Source: Lunularia cruciata (Eukaryota > Streptophyta > Marchantiopsida > Lunulariales > Lunulariaceae). Taken from it: a DNA stretch of 64,000 bases. The notes under the pieces are model-generated. The model was not told the origin of the DNA. It ran no database searches and saw only the letters and a list, made by a program, of their open reading frames with translations. This document shows, in pieces, positions 46,021 to 58,203 of the stretch. The position numbers and the translations under genes are program-made. The number at the start of each line of letters is the position of its first letter. Within the stretch, counting starts at the first letter, position 1. The DNA is taken from assembly GCA_948567375.1 (NCBI GenBank), contig OX419757.1, positions 43,648,001-43,712,000 of the forward strand, read 5' to 3'.

Positions 46021-46316
46021 GTACATCTAGGACATAACCATTGGCCCTAAAGAACCACCATGAGGGGAGGAGTCATAAATGCCATATACCATCCTCTCAA
46101 ACAACTATCACACACTAACATAGTAGTAGCTCCACCAGAAGAGCCACATAACATACACCTTGAGCCTGCACGTACAAGTGTCAAGCTTGGGTCCATAGTA
46201 CCATCAATATTTGGGAGGTGGCATGGCGCACAATTGCGCACATGATCCTTCCAAACAACACCATCACGTCCTTCCAACACAAGAACTCTAGATGAAAAAA
46301 CCTCTTGCACTCTCAA
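46021..46316 (-). pseudogene. PHD-finger-like C-terminal module of the GypP integrase, copy 1
   Basis: The frame VLVLEGRDGVVWKDHVRNCA is followed by CMLCGSSGGATTMLVCDSC, then LRGWYMAFMTPPL and, past an in-frame stop, GQWLCPRC. The spacing C-X2-C-X12–14-C-X2-C-X4–5-H-X2-C…C-X2-C is that of a C4HC3 PHD finger, with the His read as Tyr and the next Cys as Phe in this copy. PHD fingers bind histone tails, so this would be a chromatin-targeting tail in place of a chromodomain. It lies directly downstream of the integrase core on the same strand. Confidence 0.65.
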
Positions 46317-46573
46317 GATAGTGCGGCCTGTTGAAACATCAAGTATAGTTGGTGTTGTCTATTGTAGATATACATAGTCGGCGGATGAAATCGGCGGATT
46401 GAGGGTTAATAATCTCCTCCTTGAATGGTAGTATAGCGTAAAGTATCTCTATGTTGAGCAATCACCAAGTTCTCAAAGGCCATTGGCATCAATATCCAAA
46501 AGATCTCTGCCCGTTGAGAACATGTGCTTATCCATACATCTGGGTCATCCAAGTCCAAAACTACAATAACATC

Positions 46574-47290
46574 TCAACAAATGGCTGTAGGTAAATTTAG
46601 ATCTTGTAAGGAGAGAAGGAAGTAAGGAGAGAAGGATGCTAAGGAGGCTTGTCGGCTGAATTGATAGTCCATGGCCAACCAAGGTAATTGGAGATCCCAA
46701 TCTCCCAAGTGGCCTCTTTGCAAACCATACTTTTGCAATCCTCTCTTCACCGTTTGAACCACTCTCTTTGCTAAGCCATCTGCCTCAGGGTGATCTCGGG
46801 ATGTAATACAATGATCAATCAAAGGCTTATCACACAAGACCTGAAACTCCCCCAAGAACTCTATACCTTGATCAGTCAAAACCTCAGCTGGTGCACCAAA
46901 ATGACTAAGAACTTGATCTAGGAACAAGTAAGTTGTCCCTTCACTAGACTTTTCAGGAAGTGTCATCAACTCAATCCACTTGGAGAAGTGCTCTACCATC
47001 ACCAAAACAGACCAATGATGTCTCATAGTCAGCAATAAAGGTCCAGCAAAGTCCAAACTCCAATGGTAACCCAATCCCATGATAGGTAATGGGTGTAATT
47101 GTGGTGTAGGAGCATTAAATGAAGCTCTAACTTGGTCAAACCAGACATTTGGCAATAAATTGTTGTACGTTGGTCTGCATACCATGCCACCAATAGTGAC
47201 TCTAGAGTAAGCTATATGTACACTTGACTCCAAAATGTCCTAGCTACTCATAAGCATGACAGACCAATTGTGGTCTCTGAGATGGAAGTG
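46574..47290 (-). pseudogene. GypP integrase, copy 1
   Basis: Blocks: VRASFNAPTPQLHPLPIMGL, YHWSLDFAGPL (first Asp), LVMVEHFSKWIEL, VLTDQGIEFLGEFQ (second Asp) and DHPEADGLAKRVVQTVKRGL, where the catalytic Glu (usual ADGLAERVVQ) is Lys. DWDLQLPWLAMDYQFS and ASLASFSPYFLL follow. One frame covers nearly all of the core, so the copy is only moderately decayed here, but the Glu change would abolish strand transfer. Confidence 0.88.
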
Positions 47291-47293
47291 GTA

Positions 47294-47593
47294 CTACTCA
47301 CACTCTACCATCCTCCCATACATGCAAAAGGTATATGCCCTCCAATCTGAACCATTTGGCTTGCTGAAGAACACACTCTTTCTCTCCTTGGCCCCAATTG
47401 TGCCACCTAAAACACCAATGCAAAGATAGTCCATCATTAAGACATCATCATGAATGTCTCGCTGAATTATACCAATATCTTCACTCTTTGGATCTTTGAC
47501 CTCAATAACTCCTCTTGTATGTGCTGAGAAAGATACCACCAAAGCCTCAGAAAATATAAACAGAAAGGCCAATGCATGCCAACCTAGCACCAT
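47294..47593 (-). pseudogene. GypP RNase H–integrase connector, copy 1
   Basis: A 99-codon frame (start MVLGWHALAFLFIFSEALVV) that aligns with the longer frame at 60729–61202 in copy 2. In copy 2 that frame continues into the integrase zinc-binding region (HHAHEELGNFGVKHTFSLLQ), so this is polyprotein connector sequence. No domain is recognisable in it alone. Confidence 0.55.
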
Positions 47594-47732
47594 CTCCTTA
47601 TATGTCTCACCATGCCAATGTGCCCCGGTCTTACTGGCTGGGACATGGGTTTCTACTCAACCCATCTGCATCACGGTTCACCATTCCAAGTCTATGAACA
47701 ACCGTGAAATCATACTCTTGTAAAATCAGAGC

Positions 47733-48255
47733 TCATCGTGCAAGCTTCCTTGAAAGCTTGTCGGACTCCATCAACCACTTCAGCGACTGATGATCAATGA
47801 TGAGAGTGAAGGGGTTACCAAATAGGTTACATTGGAAATGTGCTACTGCCCAAATAGTTGCCAAGCACTCCCCCCTCATATGAACCATACTTTGCCTCCA
47901 CTGAATTGTTGGAGCGACTAGCATAGGCCACCACAAACTCCTTCCCCTTATTATCATGTTGGGTGAGCACCACTCCAAGCCTCAACATTCTCCAATCAAT
48001 ATGAATCTAAAATGATTATCCTCTAATCGGTCTCCTCAAAATAGGAGTAGATGTCAACCTCTCCTTGAGCTCTACAAAAGCTCTCTCCTGCTCATCTCCC
48101 CAACACCACTCTTGTGTAAGCTTGGTCAACTTTGTCAAGGCCTTGGCAATAGCACTAAATCCTCTAACATAGCGGCGATAGAAGTTTGCAAATCCAAGGA
48201 ATGCTTGCACTCTACTCACATCTGTAGGCCAAGGAATATGTGCAATAGCCTCCAC
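47733..48255 (-). pseudogene. GypP RT connection and RNase H, copy 1
   Basis: Frame 48016–48255 has VSRVQAFLGFANFYRRYVRG and EWCWGDEQERAFVELKERLT, the usual end of RT and start of RNase H. Frame 47733–47978 has MRGECLATIWAVAHFQCNLF and FTLIIDHQSLKWLMESDKLS, with the RNase H aspartate in IDHQSL. The two frames are separated by frame changes (47979–48015). Confidence 0.85.
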
Positions 48256-48850
48256 CTTGGTCTGCTAAACACCAAGTCCTCTGGGTAGATAGTGTGACCC
48301 AAATACTCAACCTACTCCTGGAAGAACCTACACTTCCGAGGATGTAATTTGAGTCCATGAGATCTCAACCTCTCAAACACCTCCAACAACTATCTCTCAT
48401 GCTCCTCCACAATAGTTCTATAGACCAAAATCTCATCAATATAGCACTGAGCAAAATCCAATCCAGCTAAGATCCAATCCATGACCCTCTGGAACTCATC
48501 AAGAGTGTTCTTTAACCCAAATGATAAGAAACTCCATTGATATAACACATCCTTGCCAATCGGATCAATAGCCCAGAATGTTGTCTTGGACTTATCTTCC
48601 TCCTTGATCGGCAACTGATGATATCCCGGTTGAAGATCCAAAGTACTGAAGACCTTTGCATGCCCAATCGCATCAAAAACCTCCTCCGGTGTTGGCATGG
48701 CATACCGATCAGCCCTAGTCTATTGGTTGATAAGACGGTAATCTCCACACATCTGCCTATCTATGTAGTTGCCATGCATATCCTTCTTGTCTAGCATCAT
48801 TGTCGCTTATGCATACTCTCCATGTGAGATCTCCACCAAACCAGCCTCAA
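48256..48850 (-). pseudogene. GypP reverse transcriptase palm, copy 1
   Basis: MPTPEEVFDAIGHAKVFSTL with DLQPGYHQLPI carries the first catalytic Asp. LSFGLKNTLDEFQRVMDWIL follows, then CYIDEILVYRT, where the second palm Asp of YIDD is Glu. Copy 2 of the element keeps YIDD at the same place. MCGDYRLINQ-type text just upstream is the usual template-binding block. Confidence 0.88.
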
Positions 48851-48911
48851 AAAGGTTGCTACTCAGGCTCTGAATCAATGTCCTCTCCATATCACTATAT
48901 CAATAAGGATG

Positions 48912-51900
48912 TCAAAAAGCTGGTGTATTGCTAGTCAACTCAATCCATATACCAAGTCCCTTTAGAGCACCCAAATCCTTCATATTGAAGGCAAAACAAC
49001 TTGTGTGACTCCTCAAGAACCTCCAAACCCTCTGTCTTTCCTCTTCAATAAGCTTGGGTCCAAGATTTGGCTCCCAAGTATCCTCTATAATTGTTGTAGG
49101 AGTGGAAGACGTATTGATTGGCTGATACATTTAGGCTCTTGGGAGCAATAGTGTCATGCTTCCAACCACTAGAGGTCCCAACCTCTGTGTGAAAAACTCC
49201 ATCCACTCTGGTTGCAAGCTCCACGCGTCCTCTAGTTGTATCCCAAGTGGACCAAGGGTGTAATCCAAGTAGCTCACGCTCACCTAAATGGACTCCAAGT
49301 AGACCACTCTCCCTAGTACCTATTGGTTGTGTCCCAAGAAAACCATGTCCACTCGGTCCATCACCCCTAGCATGTGCTTGAATTGTCTCAATATGCACAA
49401 GGCTCACAAGTGTCCGAGTGGTGATGCCTATCAAGCGCATCCTACGTTGCTCTGCCAAGCCAAGGCTCACAATCTAGGTCAAACAATTCAGGTCCATAGC
49501 TTAACCTAACACTTGACACTTGGATGCCTTTGACACTGCTAGAACAGTAGTAATATCAGTGTGAAAACCCATCACCCACTCTCTCTCATCAGTATTGGGC
49601 TCCACCAACTACTATAATTGTGAGTTCCAAACAAATCCAAGTCCTCCCTCTCAAAAAGCATGAGAGCTTGGGAAACTCATGAGTGTGGGAAATGCGGCTC
49701 TAGGTTGTCCAACTAGGTTCACCATTGCCATAGGTGACCTATCAGACACTACCACTATCTGAGACTGACGCCCAATATCCAAGATGTCAACAACAAGGAT
49801 GTGGTCAAGTCATTGAATCCCATCATATGCACATTGTAAAACCTCTTTGGGTAAGAGGTTCATCCACCAAAGACAAAGACAATGAGCCCTTGATCCCACT
49901 CTAGTTGCATCCAACAATACAATAGGTCCCATCAAAGAATGGACTTGATGTGTACTCACCACTACTTTGGTACGAGAATCACCCATCAAAAGAACGTTCT
50001 CCAAAAGGTAAGCTAGAGAAACCGACTGATGAACTTGGAAATAACCTAGTATCCGTAACATCTCCCAAAACACACCAGAACAAGGATCTTGAAGACCCAA
50101 ACCTTGGCCAGCACGTGTATGTCCTTGACATGGCCATCCAAAAATCACCAAGTGAATAGGACCATGTCTCTCCAGATCATGCGCCCCCTATAAGGAAATG
50201 TTTGCTAGTAGGGCCTTCTGGTAACCTCTAACGGCTAACATTGATAATCACTCCAGATACCAATAGGCCAAGTGTGCCACATGATGTAGAGAGACTTGCC
50301 TAGTAGTCTCATCTCTCTATATATACAAGTACCTTTGTACTTGTATACCTACTTGTAATACCGTAGCTAGTCCAATGTTATTCCCACCAAACAACTCCAA
50401 TAGACACATCTACTCTATTGGATACTGCCAAGCAATGAGTGTGGTATCCAGAGGTGTCAAAGTAATTGACTCTGGAGGCTCATCCTCACACTCATCTCCT
50501 AATAGTACAAAGGCTCCACTCCAAACCTACTGCACCAACTGATCCGCATGCTACTACAATGCCTCCTCTGAACTCCACAATGGAACATCCAAGGTGGATA
50601 GAACAATCTCACTTGTACTCCAAATCCAAGTGATCTCCTCTGGTATTGGATTATCTTCTGCATGGGCGTTCCTCTCCAAGAAGTCACCAAGCCAAGTAAT
50701 TGCACCACTAAAAGCTAAAACTGATGTTGCCATGGTCCCGGACTGTAGTGAGCCAAGACTACCACTACTAAAGTGTATGGGTAGGCAACATACCCGTCCT
50801 TCACCAGACTACCAACCTAGTCTATAGGAGGTTGTCTCCTCCCAATAGTCGATATTGAAACCCATGGGGTATAACACTACTCCTCTAACTAGCACATCAT
50901 ATACTCAGCTATTGTCGCAATACCCTGAGCTCTCACCACCAAGCTATCAGTCGGATGACCAAGCTAAACCTAGACAACAAGATCTCCACGTGTGATGTAT
51001 TGTGTCAAACCACCACCTAGAGATGTTTGGCTCTAAAATGGACACCTCTCCACATCGGTCTTCCGTAACTCCAAACCGACTACTGTAGCCTTCCCCAACA
51101 TAAGGAGCTATGCACCAGAGTCTAACAAGATCCTCTATGGTGTATAGACCTTCTTTGAAAGTCCCACCAAACAGAAAAACCCCCTCTGGTTATCTAATAG
51201 GACAACACCATGTGTGAACTGCGCTCTCTCAAAGGCCGGTCTAGTTGGTAACTTCTCCAATCTAGCCGCTACTGCTTGCCATAAACCATTGGTCGCTGAA
51301 TGGATCCCATGCTCCTCAGCCAAGTCAGCTCCACTACCAACCACCTTTGCTCTAGTAGTAGGAGCCGCATCATCCTTACTCTCATGGAGCGTGATAGCCA
51401 ACCAAAACACTAGGGCTGGGTCAACTCCCAATGTAAGCATGTCACTGGCTAAAAACAAATGGTACCGCATAATCAGCTGAGCAGCCCCCAACATCGTGCT
51501 AGACTCAATCTGTGTAGTAGCAGGTGGCTGACTAGCAGATTGTCAATCATGCACTCCATCACCACCTACCACACCTACATTGGGATGTCTAGGAGCCATG
51601 GATGTCTTCTGCAATGCCTTAGATAACATGAAAGACTGGGGAAGTTTGACATGTCTCCCAACCTCTCCTCTTTGTGGGTCCAACTCCACTGATGCTCCTC
51701 TAGGCTTTGGAGCACGGACTGCACTCCTGGTCACTGCTGTAGATATATCCACCTGAGCTGCTCCGCACATGAAGTCCAAAGCATCTCTATCACCAGCATA
51801 TGAGGTGGAAGCCTCTGCACCCAAATCTGATCTCCTCTAAGCAATAGCCATACTAGCCAATTACTCCAACTACTCAATCCAAGTAGCCATAGTTGTATTA

Positions 51901-53200
51901 GGAGTAAGGGTAGGTATTGCACCCCTACTAAGTGTAGATCCTCTACTACCACCTCTACCACCTCATCCTCCATGAATTGGAGCTCCTCTACTACTTGCCA
52001 TAGTAGCCCTACCACACCATAACTCCGGGTGTAAGTCAAAGCACCGGTCATTAGTGTGACCAAATCTGTGGCAATGCTCACCTGCCTCTGTGTTGGTTGT
52101 GATGCACCCAAGGTATCAAGTCCACTGCTCTGAGTATACTCTCTTCCATGGTGAGGTCCACCACAAGTCCAACAAGCAACACCACTACTCACTAGCTGCT
52201 ACTGACCTGAAAATGAAGGTAAGGGTCTAACTCCACTAGGCCCTCCACTTGCCCCATAGGATGTGGGTTGTCCACCCTGTCCACAAAAACCAACTTGGCG
52301 TGGTGCACTCTATTGCACTCTAGAAGAAGTAATAGTTGTGGATGAGGTCTCCCAACCAAATCTAGATGTCACCACCCTCTCCTCCACCATGTTGAGCTCA
52401 ATACGGTCAACCAAACCAAAGACCATTGCCAAAATAGGTGAAGTAGCTTGTAACAACGTAGCATCATGAACTCTTTGTTGCAACTCCTTGTCTAGTATTC
52501 CATACCAAAACTAGACTACCTGGGCCTCAATAACTTCCTGAGTGAAACTAATCAGCCGCCTCATGTAAGTGTATGCCTCACATAGGCTCTCTCTTGCCTT
52601 CCGTTGGAACTCCTACAAGCTCCTCAGCTTGTCAGTCCGCACTCTTTGGTAGTTCTACCTCAAACATTGAAAGAACTCTACCATAGGGTTAAACCCCGGT
52701 ACCATACCACCTCTTGCAACAATACCTCCACTTGTAGTAGCATTATCTCTAGCTAGTGCACCTCCACTAGCTCCACCAACACTACTCGAGCTAGAACTTG
52801 TGGGTACAGCCGATCTACTCCTAGCAACCAAGCTTGAAGTGATAGAGACATAGTTTGGAGACCAATACTATCTCCATAACTCAATCTCCTCCAAATGAGC
52901 TCTCTTGAACTCATGGTAGTCATCCATCGGCAGACCCTCCAAATGTTGCAACAACCACTTCCATGCCATGAAGGGTGTAAACAAAGTTGGGTTCCGCATT
53001 TGCTGTGGATCACACCAACTATCAAACTCTTGAATGAAGTTATCCAACTCAATGGTACCCATTGTACCAGAGTAATGCCTAGGGCCTTTGGAGGCCCCAT
53101 AAATCTCATCCATGTCCCACAATAGCGGTGCGGACACACCAAGTGCACTCTAAACTGAATCAGCTCTTGAATCAAACTCCAACTTAGATTCAATCTCCTC
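48912..53200 (-). pseudogene. GypP gag–protease region, copy 1, heavily fragmented
   Basis: Capsid-like frame 52868–53137: IELDNFIQEFDSWCDPQQ, LFTPFMAWKWLLQHLEGLPM and DDYHEFKRAHLEEIELWR. Near 52150, CWTCGGPHHGREY is a zinc knuckle with the final Cys altered. Frame 51135–51494 ends with LLDNQRGFFCLVGLSKKVYT. Just past it RILLDSGA is a retropepsin active site, followed at once by a stop. Frame 48912–49130 leads into RT (WRFLRSHTSCFAFNMKDLGA). Other frames in between lack recognisable domains. Confidence 0.7.
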
Positions 53201-54635
53201 CCTCACTGGGACCTGAGATACAAGCTAATACCGAGTGCCGCTCCAAGTAAACTTATTATGTACTACAAGGCTAACTCCTCTAGAATCCCCAACAAACTCC
53301 ATCATGACAAAGTAACCACAAATTGCAACCGCAAGTACCCCACCAAGTGCCAATACCCACAAAACACCACCCACTAATGTAACTCTAACAAAGATAACTA
53401 CACTAGGGGAAAGTGCAACTTGTAACCTACCATCACAACACACACTCTCACAATCTATAGGTCATCATTTCTTGCCTCATCGGAGAGAAACAAAGATAGT
53501 ATGACTGATCATCACTTGAGCCTCACTACCGAGAGCACACTAGAGCACCAATGCTCAAAAGTCAAGGCACCTCACACAAACATGGTGCACAAATAGGAAG
53601 TAGGGAATGGAGGGGGTTCAATCACAAGAAATCTAAACAAAAACCCTCCATCTCATAAAACAACATGGGACTAACTCTACCACCATTTGGCATTTGACAT
53701 AAGAGAAGTTCATATCTAAGTCCTAAGCTACTAGGATCACCAAGAATGGGATCAAATTGCCTCTCCTAGCCAAAGCTACAAGTGTATAGATAACAGTGGC
53801 ACAGTCACTACGACAACAAGTGAGGGTGGACCAATTGGCTATGGCACCAGTCTAGAAACAAGAGATCTAGGAGTCAAACCCTATTGCGCACAATCTAGCA
53901 GGATGGGCAGATTTTGCTAACCAATGACCAAGATCTACTCTAAACTAGCTAGCTTCACGCCAGCAAGTTGGCTTGCTGGTCCTTTAGGGCCTTCATAGCC
54001 TCTCATAGCCCATAGCCATATGCCCCAAAACCCCTAAATGCCTAAATGAGGCCTTTCTTTTTGCCACTTCGAACCTCCTCCAAAATTTGACAAAACTCCT
54101 CCAAACTTGCAAAAGTCCTCTAAATTGGCAAAACTCTTCCAAATCTAGCCAACTAGCAAAACTCCTCTAAATCTAGCCAAAATCTAACATAGACTGTAGC
54201 AAAATTTGACATAAAATCTGACATAAACCCTAAATTTGGCTGACCACAAAATTCCTTGCTAACTCTTCACTCAAACCAAATTGAAAACACGAGTTTCACC
54301 AAATCACAAATTCATAAGAATAGCTTTCCAACTCCACCTTCAATTTCACTTTTTGAGTCCAACTCGCAACAAATTAGTCATGCCTTCACCTCTTGAGCTC
54401 AAAATCACAACCATAGCTCAAAAATTGCTTCTTCTTTACTCAAAAATTGGTCAACGCTTCTGCACACCGTTTGCCTTACTACCAAATCTGCATCAAGCAA
54501 CGAGCTTCTGCACACCAGGGAAAAATTGAACTTCAATCAAGCTACCCATGATCCACCAAGCTTGGAGATACCACCAACACTCAAAGTTCCTGCACCTGAT
54601 TTCCCCCTGATTTCACTTTTTTTATATAATCAGAT
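53201..54635 (-). other. GypP leader or LTR-internal region
   Basis: Non-coding. A minus-strand TATA-like ATTATATAAAAAAAG sits at about 54621–54635, just downstream of the LTR-like core. At 54069–54235 a degenerate repeat of GCAAAACTCCTCCAAA-type words occurs. A TTGGTGCTCTAGTG near 53543–53556 sits where a primer site could be, but it matches no tRNA end that I can name. Confidence 0.4.
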
Positions 54636-55077
54636 GTTTACAACTCTTGAATCCACTCAACTCAGATCAGTACTTGATCTATCACTCTATAAACTGCTAA
54701 CAAATGTGCATTGATTACAGTCAAGCCACACCCACTCTAGCTAAGAGAATCCAAGTGACCCTCACCGGCCTCTATCCACCATAGCCAAGAACTCGAAGGC
54801 GTAACATAAGAGAAGTGAACTCTCTAGAGCTGCACTTCAAAAGTATACCCCTGGACTTGAGCTAGGTCTGAAACCCTAACGGTCCCACTAACGGCACACT
54901 TGACGGTGCAAATAGTGCAAAGTGACGGTGGATCTCACAGTGAAGCCAATACCCCAAACACAAAATCTGACTATCAAAAAGTAGTCTCTAAGAAACTACT
55001 GAAATAACTCTAACTACTATCACTGCAACTCTAGTGTTCAAGCAATCTGGATGCAACACTACATTTGGCCTGACACA
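54636..55077 (-). repeat. GypP LTR-like core B at the 5' side
   Basis: Matches the cores at about 45293–45739 and 58897–59344 (shared AGATCAGTACTTGATCT, CAAGCCAC, CTAAGAGAATCCA, CATAGCCAAGAAC, GAGCTAGGTCT). Minus strand starts TGTGTCAGGCC. It is not flanked by unit A here, unlike the other two copies. Confidence 0.75.
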
Positions 55078-56553
55078 ATCCCTACCTATGGACAATTCAA
55101 CAAAAGTATGTAGTGCGTTGATGGAGCAAGATATGATGATGTGTTGAGGATCCAAGTGGAAGAGAATGATCTTGTGGGAGTGGCAAGGAGGTAGGAGTAG
55201 GAAGAAGCTCCAAATGATCCAATGGTGGTGGTAGGAGTGTGAAGAGGGTCCAAGGTGGAGGGAGGGTGTGGAGTGTCTATGACATGAGGATGAAGGATAG
55301 GGGGACAAGTATTGGGTCATCCTCCAAGGGCAAGCTCCATTGTAGGACACTCCACTAGTATAAGGGTTCATGACTTTGGGATTTAAGGGAATCCATCTAG
55401 ATAAACATCAATAACTATGAATATATGCTAAAAAAGGCAGCATAAGGATCTACCTTTGCTCATACATATGGGGTGTGGGATGTGGGGTGGTAGATGAGGA
55501 GTGAGGTATAAGGTAGTTTATGTATGGACCTATGCTAATGAGAAAAATGGAAGCATTGAGGACATGCATAAGTGAGGCACATAGTAGGCTTCCAAAGCTG
55601 CTCCAAAAAACCCCTGATTTTCCTCCCTAAATCCCTAATTTCACCCACACCTCTTGTGTCAATTTGTTGTATTACAAAGTGAAAAATGAGAGTGGAAATA
55701 CCAAATAATTGTCTATAGGACTTCTTGGATATATAAAGGTAGAGAAAAACATACACAAGTTGGTCAAGTCACTCTTCACCATAGTTCCAAAGTGGTGATT
55801 AACAAGAAATGGTGAGTAAAGAATAAACTATGACTAAAGATTAATTCTCTCACTTTTACTGTCACTAGCCACTATGGGTATTATTTTGTGATACTTCCTC
55901 AATATGTTGTACTCTATTGCTAGATGTTAGGTGCCGTGAGCACCTCTTGAATGTGATTTCACTAATAATGCACTAATAATCAAATGTGTGTTGGTGATAT
56001 GCATTTCACAAGCATAAAATCACTAAAATTGAATTAAGGATTGATCAATTGGAAATACTATCCTCAAGAACTTTGCATACCTAAGTACTATCACCCATTT
56101 AATGCCCTAGAGTTGATTCTCACTATCTCCCTGACTAAGTTCCATCTTGAGGGCAAAAGCTAAAAGGATCTAATCTCAACATTAACTCCCACCCATTTTG
56201 TTTCATATGCTCAATCCCACACCTTTCAATCAACAAAATCTCCAACCATGCTAAATTAAGTCTCACATGATCAGTCACCCTATCCACACAAATAGCTTGA
56301 TTCATAATCATATGCTAGATTCAGCTTCATAAGATTTCAATTTATCATGATAACCACTCTTTTGCTTGTATTATTGTTGTACCATGGTCAACCAACTACA
56401 AAAGACCCACATGCTCAATTGGAGGTTATTTATTTGAGGTTATTAACTTAGTTGAGCTCAACCCAAAGTCTTTGATGTAAGTCTATAATTTTACTCACTT
56501 GTCTCTAAATTTACTCGTACTCTTACAAAGTCTTTAATTTCACTCTTGATTTT
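55078..56553. other. AT-rich spacer, no recognised gene
   Basis: Only short ORFs without motifs (longest 54988–55371, minus, overlapping the GypP core). It ends at an LTR of family B. Confidence 0.4.
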
Positions 56554-57156
56554 TGTAATACCATTAGCTAGACATATTATCTAGATATTGAAATTGGCTC
56601 AATAATATCTTGAGAGATATTATATATGATGTTTTAAGTACATCAAATAGTGATATCATCAAAAGAGTATTTCTATTAATAGAGAAGAGGCCAAAAATAC
56701 CCTTAAAACTTCAGAGCCAATTTTGGAGGCAAAAATAGATGAATTAGGCCTTAAAAAGTAAAACTATTAACTCCTTTTGGAAACAATAGTTGTTGCCTTC
56801 CTTACCTTCTTGTTAGTAGAGCTTTTTAGTAGTACCTCATTCATGCTATTCCAAGCTTCTTACAAGAAGATTCTCCAAAGAGTCCCTTTGGTTAAACTTG
56901 TTTGACCAACCAAATCGGACAAGGATCTACATGTCACCAATTCATACAACTAATCTTAGCGTGGAGCTCACTAACATGTCACCAATGCATATATCTGATC
57001 CACGGGTGGAGCTCTCTTTAAGTGGATGTTCTTTGCTATATAATAAAGACAAGGTGCTCCTTGGCACATCAGAGTATTAAGGGATGAAGCCTTGTGTTCT
57101 CTTGTGTTTTCTTTTGTTTCTCTTGGGTGTGGTTCTTGTATCCTTAGAACATTACA
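56554..57156 (+). repeat. LTR of family B (solo or detached)
   Basis: Starts TGTAATACCATTAGCTAGAC and ends AACATTACA. Closely parallels 7524–8257 (GATATTATATATGATG, CATCAAAAGAGTA, CAAACTTGTTTGACCAACCA, GCTATATAATAAAGACAAGG). No internal chromovirus sequence is attached. Confidence 0.8.
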
Positions 57157-57164
57157 ATTACAAT

Positions 57165-57460
57165 TTCACATTTTTTTCATTCTTACTCGATGTTACCTCC
57201 ATGAGGCCTCATGTTTGGCATGGACTTTCTTGCCTATATCTAACTTGGTCCATAAAGGCATTGTTGCAACACTTGCAGATATTTGATAATATTATCCACC
57301 ATGCTTTCTTCACTTTGTTAGTGTCATGCATATTCCCACATATATCAAATGAGTGGTGTAGGTAAGAGATAGCTCTCCTTATAGTCATGGGCAGATGTGA
57401 CCTCATGGGGTAGGAGGCCACAACACCAATAACATATATTGGAGTATAGGCTCTAATAGT
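57165..57460 (+). pseudogene. Non-LTR-type reverse transcriptase fragment, copy 3
   Basis: Plus strand: FFILTRCYLHEASCLAWTFL, FDNIIHHAFFTLLVSCIF and PHISNEWCR, then ATTPITYIGV. These correspond residue by residue to YFILTRCYVPWASYLAWSFL and the following text of copy 1 (26493–26693, minus). It represents only the region downstream of the RT palm. Confidence 0.7.
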
Positions 57461-57687
57461 CCCTTGTTAAGTAGACATGTTCTTTTTTTTTGGGACCTAT
57501 AATGATAATGGATTCAAGCATCTACACCTTCCAAGCATATCTTTGATTAGCTTGCAACTTATTGGCAAGCCCTACATGCACATTTCTTCTCATAATTTAT
57601 TAATTTTGTATCCCTAGACTCAAGAAAGCTCCATATGGATCTCAATGAGCATATGCATACTTACATCTCTACTAGCATCCTCACTTT

Positions 57688-58203
57688 TGTACCTTGTAAA
57701 AGATTGAGGAGAGAAATAGAAGAATGGAAGATTGGAGTGAAAGATCACATTGGGACTCTTGAATGAAAGGAACTCCAAATGTCTAGTATATGAGCTTGGG
57801 ATTTGGTATTTATAGGGAACATACATAGCTCTTGAGAGGCTTTGCATGAAGCTTCCTATGAGCCATCTTCTTAGAGTGCAAGCTAAGTTAATTGGAAAGC
57901 TTCTTGAGAAGCTTCCTTCTAGAAGTTGCCTACTTGGAGTGCAAGCTAAGCTAGTGGAGAAACTTCCCAGGAAGTTTTCTTCTAGAAGCCACCTACTTGG
58001 CATGCAAGCTAAGCTAGTTGTGAACCTTCCCAAGAAGCTTCCTCCTAGAAGTTACCACTTGGCATACATGTTACCCAATACTTGGAAGGTACCAAGAAGC
58101 TTCCTAGATGCTTCTAGACTATTCTTGTAATTCTTGGCTAATTTGGCCTATTTGCTACTTTGTTAGTCTTAACTAACTTGTATGTAAACTCCATATTGTT
58201 ACA
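57688..58203 (-). repeat. Solo GypC LTR
   Basis: Starts (plus) TGTACCTTGTAAAAGATTGA and ends ATATTGTTACA, like the GypC LTRs. Flanked by CACTTT on both sides (57682–57687 and 58204–58209), a plausible target duplication. It has an extra copy of the internal CTAGAAG…ACTTGG…GCAAGCTAAGCTAG unit, so it is longer (516 against 401–413 bp). Minus-strand TATA: CTATAAATACC near 57810–57820. TTCTAGAA cores at 57917–57924 and 57980–57987. Confidence 0.88.

Larger units (their letters stand above)
45184..55077 (-). mobile_element. Ty3/gypsy element GypP, copy 1 (PHD-type integrase tail)
   Basis: Read on the minus strand: an LTR-like core (55077–54636), a long leader, gag (53193–52868), a zinc knuckle near 52150, a protease DSGA site near 51115, RT (48750–48016), RNase H (47978–47733), integrase (47233–46574), a PHD-like tail (46316–46021), then the repeat–core–repeat block 45857–45184. 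Homologous along its pol half to 59460–64000. Stops and frameshifts are everywhere, so it is inactive. Confidence 0.85.

Noticed and set aside
53543-53556. GypP primer binding site (TTGGTGCTCTAGTG, minus)
   Set aside because: It does not match a tRNA 3' end that I can name, and the LTR border here is unclear.
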